Below are positions 57,701 through 64,000 of a DNA stretch of 64,000 nucleotides, one piece after another. Below the pieces are notes generated by a model. It searched no databases. It saw nothing but the letters and a program-made list of their open reading frames with translations, and was not told the DNA's origin. The stretch spans positions 30,843 to 94,842 of the forward strand of contig LSRX01000254.1 in the NCBI GenBank assembly GCA_001939145.1, written 5' to 3'. The stretch comes from Symbiodinium microadriaticum (Eukaryota; Sar; Dinophyceae; Suessiales; Symbiodiniaceae). Positions within the stretch are counted from its first letter, which is position 1, and every line of letters starts with the position of its first letter. The translations under genes were made by a program, and so were the position numbers.

Positions 57701-59046
57701 CATTTGCAGTTGTGGGATTGCATGGAGGGAAAGGCGGCGCACACAAAACAAGCTTTAGATGGCCGAGTGGTGCTCGGATCAACTCGAAGATTAAAATGAC
57801 ACATGCGGTGATATGACTTGGCAAGCACGCCTTGGCCAATGAGGTCCGCGACAGGGGCTTGAAGCCACTGGCCACCATAAGCACCAAACAGAGCACATGG
57901 GATGTCAGCGGCAACAGCTTGGCGGAAACAAGTGCATAATTGTACCAAAGCTGAATGCATGCGATCTGCACGGATGTGGCGGCCTTTGTGGGGCAAGTCA
58001 ATCCAAAGCGCATGGATTTGCAGGTTACGAATGCGTTGTGATACATGTACGGCGGCTGGGCCCAAAAGATGATTGTGGTGAAGATGCTCAATGCGCCAAC
58101 CTGCAGCTTGTAGCACGGAGGCAGCAGACGGCATTTCTTCAATGACTAGGGCAATATGCGGGTGAGCCGCAGGTGGGAGTGGCGTGGCACCTGAGGTTAT
58201 TCTGCTTGCTGGCGAGGGCGGCAAGGCCACAGCACAAGCATTTTGCAGACTGCGGTGGCTAGCATCGGAGGGCTGAGATGTCGCAGGTGCGACCGACTGG
58301 TTGTCAGTGCAGCTGTAGCTCTGAACAAGCCTTCCTAAACCTTGAACCGGGAAACCCAAACCTTGCAACGTTGTCTTTATGTGCACTGGGAGCTGCGGGG
58401 CGCTGCGACCTACAAAAGCGGTAATGGAGGTGCGCGAACCCTGCCAAGGGTGCGTAGCATGGTACCTTTTGGGACTGAAGGAACGGACCTTATTATGGGT
58501 TGACACCAAGATACCCTGAACTTTGGCACCATTGGGCTTCACCTTTTGCACAATGTTGTTGCAAGACAGTTTGGTTGGTTCATCATCCTGTGGACGTATC
58601 TCCAACCAAAGCTCACCGCCCGAAAAATTTCCGAAACTTACTGTTACATTTCGGGATCGGCCCAAGTTGTGGGAGTCCAGGTGGGGCTTTATGGGGAGAT
58701 TTATGCTTACGGACAAAGATGTCCACACCGGATGCTGTAATGCTTCATCACCGTCGCTGCGGCAATGGTGCAAGAGGAACTGGTTCAAGTATTTGCAGAA
58801 CTGTGGATGTTGGCTACTGAAAACCGTTATCCCTGCCATCGGCCCATAGTTGTACAAACCTAACATTAACGAATCCCCAAAACCATGCCGCGGCTTTTGA
58901 GTGGCAACTCTGAGCCGGCGTTGTTGCGCCGGAGCACTGGCTATTAACGCCTCGGCAGTTGCGAAACGATAGTCTCTGGCTGCCAAACAAGCGGCTGCCT
59001 GTTCTTCAAGAGTTTTGCTGCCTTGCGGCAGCGCGGCAGCAATCAA
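51721..59046 (-). CDS. Ty1/copia polyprotein with N-terminal 2OG-dioxygenase-like domain
   Basis: 2441 codons with no stop. Residues below count from the TTG at 59046; the frame is open back to 59121 and has no ATG there. N-terminal domain (about 105-215): H122-L-D124, GGELWLE (143-149), H196 or H199 and R205, the HxD...H...R pattern of 2-oxoglutarate/Fe(II) dioxygenases. Residues 295-490 form an unassigned domain. Zinc-ribbon-like CPGC pairs lie at 982-1018. Integrase: H1212-x4-H1217-x29-C1247-x2-C1250, then D1277, D1331 and E1365. Reverse transcriptase: LDINKAFLQG (D1975) and HVDD (2084-2087) in place of YVDD. RNase H: D2238, E2290, D2339, D2390. Integrase before RT is the copia order. Predicted role: reverse transcription and integration of the element. 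No LTR pair was detected, so one or both ends may be missing. The dioxygenase call is inferred from motifs only. Confidence 0.95.
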   Translation of the reverse strand: MIAAALPQGSKTLEEQAAACLAARDYRFATAEALIASAPAQQRRLRVATQKPRHGFGDSLMLGLYNYGPMAGITVFSSQHPQFCKYLNQFLLHHCRSDGDEALQHPVWTSLSVSINLPIKPHLDSHNLGRSRNVTVSFGNFSGGELWLEIRPQDDEPTKLSCNNIVQKVKPNGAKVQGILVSTHNKVRSFSPKRYHATHPWQGSRTSITAFVGRSAPQLPVHIKTTLQGLGFPVQGLGRLVQSYSCTDNQSVAPATSQPSDASHRSLQNACAVALPPSPASRITSGATPLPPAAHPHIALVIEEMPSAASVLQAAGWRIEHLHHNHLLGPAAVHVSQRIRNLQIHALWIDLPHKGRHIRADRMHSALVQLCTCFRQAVAADIPCALFGAYGGQWLQAPVADLIGQGVLAKSYHRMCHFNLRVDPSTTRPSKACFVCAAFPSMQSHNCKCVQPQRDHVLDWTTNPHSRRMRSQAHVSMVQHVAARWLDNAVPRRSTPDYPAATPAPEVPAAKDSSSFDFLPARSDFGTALPGEATTTTNPGPTVAPPFAQVCEPNAALVGDHKGVRADDHEPLFAANGNMTGTNPRFEAQNGTLSGSGTNPRFGAQNGTLSGSQNCPFSASVPPDVRPAGCSRKTDPTSSSSAGQTSENPNHCYPTEARMQQKERAKLLKARGLQPCKRPTYVEDHHDDCGTSLESLAPYLPNGLDETGLRQHSALYLCADALPPEWILGCCAAPDLAQQPCTCYIASGLDDLLDHMSLWPAGGTDTLYIGGGKQAYVTVAVHRVQAPFQASQAITQIASGSPNDQEQLGVYLNHHNPLVVIAAPDPGDSTASRLASLAAAYQLQSRNFLISEQLLDSFLYKCPPWKSFLQMPTTVQVTVPGYRHTDRHVCANHAALLSPLRVFLADNPSFNSSPLQLSSQVSQCLSDGVSLLRTCLHLMTTASADSQSSQHQSAFPSAAVGPGPLHADEPLPAPSEEQWRKCPGCRGRQARYDDRHTRVRGQCKFPDDVPHTWTCPGCKYHRPLTHPSHSFGPDCKHAIVEGREGARRKGRHPRAPSRPASDAPGADLQAQLPGGGDLGEAEEAEADRHQQQSAPSSSAAHPPGRPELEVTDPVSAEELADILRSPPGIHLPQAPAEDDEMLPSPVPVGEQSSAAEPDPSASRGPRSRRAFKEAGSGPENPADWTRYDISRSLKVLRTGSERAVLVELRKLHLRLWHAGRQSMTAILRAAGLSNKVLDLIPNVIETCRECRKWQSPKPNTQHSLSVSMAFNEHLEVDLLFYREHIIFHGLDRATRWHSATAVASKEGEVLFEALSTCWLNTFGPPKFLICDGEGGLWRPEIMDRIRRMGTEPKLRAPEQHARYVERRGAILRGTLHLIEEQLEREELVYPFAATLAEAVFAGNTCTHVGGSTPFQAVFGRQPAFLPPLDAPDLPNLDESSERGELQRARVRAAALQAMIQATTMAKLTRASRTRTSHPTEHLYHDGDLIDIHRKPSSKDASGWWGPHRVVRVEPGQVVVNIKGVDRTYRAQDVRHSLLVFLTVGASSGRTECLALIEQELQRISPGQSQLFGFAASPTGQWELTAATQKRPQVLHALEHLFSNVWRLDECSGARLARGAKSLSAVPGASHSTILWWMHSTEQDLQVLSLDGTKVDLSDLFGKDYPRVMVIQAIHTAEHEVTLAEAAENAAEETHESLSEDFVPDADCERESAPSVHTPHGPLSVIAEEPEDVAYAALLETAPGLSEAAREALRIFFQLDKVETLEQSSEPSYDTRNTLYMPPVELEPVEDVYIQHHQLGINPSQYARLNEHDESGNGFTELWFTREFSKVIGDDSLLKPAETYVLRMYASGFRNAVIQRESDLLTEQELRRHDEAVKAAILEELKIWEGYQCFERTPRKGAHNVMDSKFVAKWKVLKDASGADKRIIRMRLALRGFKDLQAHELESHAATASRQSQRCLCSEAALHPTWKFIALDINKAFLQGLTYREIHELTGEDERDVCFTLPPGSGALLRQLPGYEDFDERTEVLRCIKPGTGCKDAPRAFALKLAKYTRHPKIGLTPTLYDSELEVKLKDGRIVLMLAKHVDDLKVAGEPHEVDALVTHLESGFGKLTFSENCFTNCGLRHTRLPDGSIEMDQDEYISAMKAIRHPELTGRNSNEPCSEAVKGLYQSLLGAVAYALMSQAWASVFVIALQRRTSNPLNLHVRRLNLLLAALQKQKCKLRFPNMKCSRHLVAYSDASFDKESDSKGYGMRGTAVLRLGVRDGKSVCHLLEAQSQSLRLVTRSTFSSETLAAVGTVDNLVPWLYTLHEVQTGPLTSDEARSLREHGGFSMESELVVDAMNLYHALTAISPKPPAEKTLYSHLAWLRDLMCRHIPNVVTWCDTRDMIADALTKGKVSRDALLEAMKGMYSQVHEAKRYRKPVPTASSSSSKEERSEQGTA
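57195..57306 (-). repeat. 16-residue tandem repeat within the polyprotein
   Basis: GTNPRFEAQNGTLSGS and GTNPRFGAQNGTLSGS (residues 581-612) follow one another, a recent 48-bp duplication in a linker region. Confidence 0.9.
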
Positions 59047-59945
59047 TGCAGTTCGGGAGATTTGCTGGTATGCTTGCGAGGCGTGCGATGGCGGATTACT
59101 CCCGAGGAGGACGCTGCTGCATCATCTTGTACAGGGAGTCCGTGTACAAAAGCTGCTTCTGGATCGATGGAAGCATCAGGAACAACTGGGAAGACCTGGC
59201 TTTCAGGCCTCAAGTTGGTTCGTGCTTGGGTTTGCCCAAAGCAGTCACACTTGAGTAGCAGGTGGCCGCTGGGAGCCGTCATCAACGGATATGAGATGCT
59301 CCCTGGTTCCAAACCGATAGTCACACCTGCCGGACCTGGCACAATGAGCTTCAACTCTGTGTCATCTGGTGACATGATGAGGATAGCTGCTTTCTCTCTG
59401 AGACTCTTCAACCCAAGAAGCGCTGGGAGGTGGCGGCCACCTTGCGAGATCACCGGGGCCTCAAATTGATGGTGCGCCACAGTTTCTACACCGTCCTGCT
59501 CACATGCAAACGAAACCGGCATAGTGACAGAGTATTCGGCCTTCTGGGAGCCGTGACCAACTCCCTGCACGTGCAGTGGTGACACTAGTCGCTTTTGTGC
59601 TGGGCAACGTTTATGCGATGCACATTTTTCAGCCATCTCACGAACCCAGTCTTCACCGACAAGGTTAGTGTAAGCACCTGGGTCCACTAGGATGGCACTG
59701 CACTGCTCTGCTTTGGGCAAGACTGAGTATGTCCACCACGGGAAGCTTTCAAAGTTTTGGTAGGGTGATGGCGTGTCCCCTGCTTCGGGGTTGCTGGTGC
59801 GCGGAGGAGTGGACACATCGAAATCTTCACGCTGGGAGCTGCGAGCTCCCGGAGTCTGCGCCCGAGCCTGGGGTTCTTCAGAAGGAGTTCTTGAGGGATG
59901 GGCGCTTGCTTCTCCCTCTGACACAGCTACCTCACTAAACCCCAA
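59043..59945 (-). CDS. Copia protease-containing upstream ORF
   Basis: 300 codons ending TGA at 59045-59043. Contains an aspartic (retropepsin-like) protease signature AILVDPGAYTNLVGEDW, with D88-P-G90 in place of D-S/T-G, and a later LPALLGLKSL like the second conserved strand of such proteases. Residues 1-75 are Ser/Pro/Glu-rich and unassigned. There is no ATG at the 5' end: the frame opens with TTG inside a telomere-like stretch, so the true start is upstream by splicing or lost by truncation. It overlaps the polyprotein frame by 79 nt in the -1 frame. No gag nucleocapsid motif is visible. Confidence 0.82.
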   Translation of the reverse strand: MGFSEVAVSEGEASAHPSRTPSEEPQARAQTPGARSSQREDFDVSTPPRTSNPEAGDTPSPYQNFESFPWWTYSVLPKAEQCSAILVDPGAYTNLVGEDWVREMAEKCASHKRCPAQKRLVSPLHVQGVGHGSQKAEYSVTMPVSFACEQDGVETVAHHQFEAPVISQGGRHLPALLGLKSLREKAAILIMSPDDTELKLIVPGPAGVTIGLEPGSISYPLMTAPSGHLLLKCDCFGQTQARTNLRPESQVFPVVPDASIDPEAAFVHGLPVQDDAAASSSGVIRHRTPRKHTSKSPELH

Positions 59946-59997
59946 ACCCTCAACCCTCGACCCTCAAGCCTAAGCCTCTGGGCTCTATCTCGCTTGC

Positions 59998-62900
59998 CTT
60001 CAGCACTTCATCCACGAGCCTCTGGACGATCTGGAGGTCCCAGGTGGGCACGGGTTGGTATGCAGGGCTCTGGTTTGGGGTATAAGGGTTTGCAGAAGAG
60101 AGGGGTTCTAGGGTTTAGGGGTAAGGCTTTAGGGTTTATATAGGTTTAGGGTTTATATAGGTTTTAAGGTGTTTGGGGTCTACCAGGTTTTATACTGTAA
60201 CGGTCTTATACAGGTTCTTGCCTGATTCATACCCGCGTGATTCAGGGGTTAATGGATTGCAGATTTAAGCTTCGCCTTATTTTTTGGTTTGATCGGGGTT
60301 TTGGGATTTGGGGTTAGGATTGTCTTGGGATGTAGGGTTTAGTTTAGGGGTACTCTTTCTCGGCGCATTCCTTTACGATTTTGGAGATGTTTCAGCCCCT
60401 CTATAGAAGTTGAGTTTTTTCGCTTCAGGGGTCTGCCCTAAACCTTTAACCCTAAGCCCCAAACCCTAAACCCTAAACCTTAAAACCCTAAACCCTAAGC
60501 CCTAAACCTCCGCTTTATACGGATTACTATGTGCTTTTTTAAAATTACAAACATGAGGCCTTGAGGCTCCTGCTTGTTGAATTGCTATCATGTGCCCTTA
60601 AACTCCTATTTTAATTCCTGAGGCCCCAATGCCCCAAAAAACAGGACCCTCGCGGTGGTCAACATGTGTCGCTGCGTGTGTTCCTGTTCTGCTACCTTGT
60701 GCTCTTTGTACTTGCATGTCAAAGCCGTGCCGCGAATCAAACCACGTGAACCGACATGCTCAAGTGCGCAAGACCATTGCAGCTTCTTTCGCCATGCTGT
60801 CGGTCTTGCTTGCCGATGGATATAGGTAGTTCTCTAAATTCGAGCCCCCAGTCGGGTCCCCAATATAGTACGGCACCCTTCTAAAAAAGACCCTAGAAGA
60901 GGCCCAAATTTGAGAACTACTCATATCCACGTGAAGGTGCGCGCTTTCCTCTGCCCAGGCGAGGACGCTCTGGCTCTCAGAAGAGCGCCTGCGTCCCTGC
61001 TTGGCTCGCGGCTCTGCGGCGAGAGTTTAGGGTCTAGGGTTTAGGGTTTTAGGGTTTCGTGTTTTGGGGTTTGGGGCGGATTCATGGATGCACGGTGGAC
61101 TCTCCATGGATGTCCTCCAGTGGCGGAGGCTTGCACTCCCTGCCTGCATGGCTAGATCCGATAAACCCTAAGGCCTAAACCCTAAGCCCTAAACCCTACA
61201 CCCTAAAAAACCCTAAGCCCTCAACCTTAAACCCAAAGCCCTAAACCCTAAACCCAAAGCCCTAAACCCTACACCCTAAAGCCCCTAAGCCCTAAAGGCA
61301 CGGCCTTGTCTTGTGATTCTTCTGGAACGCTTGGACCCTGGAGGGACATGTAAGGCTGCACGTGGCCGAGGCAGATGTCTCCTGTCCTCTCAATCTGCAC
61401 CCTAACCCTATGGGTCCATGTACCCAAATAGCATATTCTTTGGTTTTAAAGTAGTTCTTATATAGGTACTTTGGAGCCAAAATCTCTACTATTTGTGTAC
61501 ATGGACCCTCAGAGTAACCCACCAAACCCTAAACCCCTAGACTAGACCCTAACCCACCGAACCCTAAACCATCTTAAACCATAAGCCCTCACGACCCTAA
61601 GCCCTAAACCCTTAAGCCCCTCGACCCTAAGCCCTGAACCCTAGACGTTGAGCCCTCAACCCTAAACCCCTAGACCCTAAGCCCTCAACCCTAAACCCCT
61701 AGGCCCTAAGCCCTAAACCACGAGCCATACCTGAACTCCACATGCGTCCCAGCTTAGCCTAGACCCTAAACCCCAAACCCTAAACTTAGCCTAGTACTTC
61801 CGCAGGCAACCAGCGACTCCATGACTTTACGAATCAGCTGGAGGCAGCCAAGCAGATGGGTTTGAGGCTTAGGGTTTAGGGCTGTAGGGGTTTAGGGTTT
61901 AGGGCTTAGGGGCTTCTGGCCGAAAGGTGACTTAGCCGGCGTCGGGTTGAGGGTTTAGGGTTTATTTAGGAGCCTTGATAACTGAAATGGGCTATGTTGA
62001 TTTGGGTTTAGGGTTTAGGGTGGGCTATTTTGATTATGGGGCAAAGTGTATATCGTTGCTTAACACTTTGTTGCAACAGTAAGGAACCCTACTGTAACGA
62101 AGCGCATGTTGGTTATCCCTATACTAGGGTGTTGAAGGGCTTAATGTCGAGGAGTTGAACATGTAATATACGGGCCTTCATAATTACTAGCACTATGTTG
62201 GGGGTTCCTCATTATACTTATCGTATAATTTAGCCCAAACCCTGTTCAAATTATTAAGGCCCCTATATTAGGCATTTAGGGTTGGGTTGCGATTAGGACG
62301 AATTAGGGTTGAGCTGGGCTTCGATAACGGGAGCAGCTGTGTTTTTAGGGTTTAGGCTTTTGAGGCTTAGGGGTTTAGAGTTTAGGCTTTTGAGGCTTTT
62401 CTTTTCGGGTTATCACCTTCTTTGTCTTATTGCTAGTTCCCGGTAGTTGCAACTTAATAGCACGATGTCACGATGGTTTGTTCCTTCGAATTTTGGACAA
62501 GTGTCGACGCCCCAGGTTTGGGTTTACCTTGAACCCGCAACGTCATGGCAACACCTCAGAACAACGAGCAGGAGTATTGCCTTGCAATCATCATATCTTC
62601 ATATTGCAGTGGACTCCCAAACCGCGGGGGGTCCAAGTACCAAGATCGTAAGATGTTGGGTTCCGAATACTATACTCGGAATGGTTTGTGACACCTACGT
62701 AAAGCCATCGCCAAACCCTAAACCCTACCATTTGAGTACTTGGACTCTCTGGAAAATCGTATTCGATCATCAAGGCCCTTCGACTGAGCAGCATATGCTG
62801 GGAGCTCTGCCCTTTGAGCCAAAATAAAGGTGCTGGGTTCGGGGGGGCTTAGGAGGAGTATAGAACTCAAATAGGATTTAGGAGCTTAGGGGCTTTATAG

Positions 62901-64000
62901 AACTTCTATGGGATTTAGGAGCTTAGGGTGTGGGGGCTTAGGAGGAGTATAGAACTCATATAGGATTTATCAGCTTAGGGTGTGGGGGCGTAGGATCTAG
63001 GAGTTCTGGGGTCACGGTTGCGGTCGAAGGCGCTAGGCGAGAAGCCGAAGAACCAAAGCCCTCCGCAAGGAAGCCGACGGAATATTCCTAAAGACGAAAA
63101 AGCCCCCCGCCAAAAAAGCAAAATAAAAATAAAAAGATAAAATAATAATAATAATATATCACAATAAGACAAAACAATAAAGAACCCAAAAAATAAACAC
63201 CTTATGAGCTTGTTTAGGAACCCCCAAAAGAATTCGGCACCCTTATCACAAGGATCCTATGTTAACTGAGCTACCCCACAGAGCAGACCATTTGCAGGAG
63301 CGGGTGACGTCCGGCGAGAAGCTCCTGCTTCATTGCATGGGAGGACTATACTGCTTAGGGTTTAGGGTTTCGGGGATATAGGGTTTAGGGTTTCGGGGTA
63401 TAATGACTACATAAAAAGCCGAACCCCTGAACCCAAAACACCTGAACCCTCAACCCTAAACCCTCATCCAGAACTTCTGCACTTACCCGTTCTGCAGATT
63501 CTGCCGGTTCTCCAGTATTTTTCAAGACATCTTGGTTTTGGAACAGGCTCTCAAAAAATGCAGAGGTGGTCCGTAGCTGTCTACGCTCAGTGCGCTATGA
63601 TGTAATGCTTTAGCGTTAGAGCTTAAACTCAGGGCGTCAAGGTGTATGGGGCTTGATGTCCAGGTTTGGCGCTTGGGGCAACAAATCTAGTCTCGACTGT
63701 AGCTGCATGTGTCGGTGTAACGGATTCTATAGTTGGGAGCTTATCATGTAACGACCTGGGCACCAAAAGCATGTAGAATAGTAGCTTTTTGCCATTAGTC
63801 TACCTACTTTTGGGGGTTTAGGCAAACATTAAGACTGTAGGTAAGCTATAGATCCGAACCGGGTTTCAGGGTTGAAGGTTTGGTTCTAGCGACCGCGGAC
63901 ACCTGCTTGACCGTACTCCCCGGACTCAACTACTTGGTTCGCCTCCCGCCGGGCAGAATCAGCAAGCTTCTGCGGCAGTCTTAGTCTTCTACCAAGAAGA
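59998..64000 (-). CDS. Intron-rich gene model running off the right edge
   Basis: Minus-strand exons: 64000-63903 (QKLADSARREANQVVESGEY), 63585-63487 (33 codons, TSAFFESLFQNQDVLKNTGE, donor GTAAGT), 63324-63289 (ELLAGRHPLLQM), 63087-63016 (EYSVGFLAEGFGSSASRLAP after TTTTTCGTCTTTAG), about 61837-61799 (LIRKVMESLVACG), 61394-61305 (IERTGDICLGHVQPYMSLQG), 61013-60931 (SESQSVLAWAEESAHLH), 60808-60746 (QDRQHGERSCNGLAHLSMSV) and 60069-59998 (PTWDLQIVQRLVDEVLK, GC donor GCAAGC). Several consecutive exons are phase 0/0 and the last three join in phase. The 63903/63585 and 61305/61013 junctions are unresolved, and an exon may be missing near 62700. The copia element starts about 50 bp downstream, so later exons, if any, lie beyond it. 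Product unknown. Confidence 0.55.
60818..60928. repeat. Palindromic element, family 6, forming an intron
   Basis: Arms GGATATAGGTAGTTCTC and complement. On the minus strand intron 60930-60809 (122 nt) consists of this element plus a few bases. The donor GT abuts the left arm (CAC then GTGGATAT) and the acceptor is CGGCAAG. Confidence 0.88.
61168..61290. repeat. Telomere-like CCCTAAA block
   Basis: Degenerate units inside an intron of the right-hand gene model. Similar blocks are at 61520-61790 and, in TTTAGGG orientation, 61865-61910. Confidence 0.9.
61405..61515. repeat. Palindromic element, family 3
   Basis: Second copy of the 5225-5342 element (TGGGTCCATGTACC and complement), lying directly upstream of exon 61394 on the minus strand. 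Confidence 0.8.
62181..62272. repeat. Palindromic element, family 8
   Basis: Shares TTGGGGGTTCCTCATTATA and CAAATTATTAAGGCCCCTATA with copies at about 19786-19890 and 41869-41955 and fragments at 5020 and 6786. Confidence 0.6.
62632..62752. repeat. Imperfect inverted repeat
   Basis: CCAAGTACCAAGAT and GAGTACTTGGACTC form the ends. The termini resemble families 1 and 7. Confidence 0.5.
62847..62995. repeat. About 46-bp minisatellite, three copies
   Basis: The unit contains GAGTATAGAACTCATATAGG followed by ATTTAGGAGCTTAGGG. The copies differ by small indels. Confidence 0.8.

Noticed and set aside
56626..58145. Long frames antisense or frame-shifted to the copia polyprotein (up to 277 codons)
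   Set aside because: They overlap conserved polyprotein sequence and carry no motif of their own: shadows of codon bias.
1..64000. Spliced-leader gene, 5S rRNA or tRNA genes
   Set aside because: No stretch matching the dinoflagellate spliced-leader core, rRNA blocks or a complete tRNA box A/box B pair was noticed by eye; a formal scan could still find one.

Overview
The window looks like nuclear DNA of a dinoflagellate, possibly Suessiales/Symbiodiniaceae-like (inference). The evidence is: pervasive degenerate copies of the TTTAGGG telomere motif in both orientations; very short exons split by many small introns with GT-AG and frequent GC-AG ends; a Ty1/copia polyprotein with an N-terminal extension of a kind I recall from dinoflagellate retroelements; and a decayed Tc1/mariner-type transposase of a type familiar from the same group. 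No bacterial operon, rRNA, tRNA or CRISPR was seen.

Nearly every coding signal I could defend lies on the minus strand. Two genes are visible as long open frames: a Ty1/copia retrotransposon (51721-59945: protease ORF, then a 2441-codon ORF) and a 466-aa protein with two tandem PD-(D/E)XK-like domains (42566-43966). The other genes are only visible as exons of about 30-130 bp. I located these by eye from acceptor/donor pairs and reading phase. The best chains are 13030-8325 (17 exons), 15884-15160 (5), 4101-3636 (3, ending in a stop), 48779-48309 (3), 45282-45119 (2), 1795-1548 (2) and 64000-59998 (about 9, running off the right edge). I recognise none of these products. Exon chains are hand-built models, not verified transcripts.

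The sequence between exons has three recurring components. (1) Degenerate TTTAGGG/CCCTAAA minisatellite is found in most introns and spacers. (2) Several families of palindromic elements of about 75-150 bp have long terminal inverted repeats. In at least five places one of these accounts for essentially a whole intron of 108-125 nt, which is the signature of introner (intron-generating transposon) activity. (3) Microsatellites are common. A separate 753-bp element (23773-24525) has inverted termini and a 12-bp tandem array. The copia element sits, in the same orientation, between candidate host exons (60069-59998 and 51411-50895), so it may be an intronic insertion.

The main candidates for a novel system are the introner families with splice signals at or next to the element ends, a 40-nt intron made largely of telomere repeat and flanked by a 19-bp duplication, a probable 2-oxoglutarate/Fe(II) dioxygenase domain inside the copia polyprotein (notable because dinoflagellate DNA carries hydroxymethyluracil), and the tandem nuclease-fold protein.
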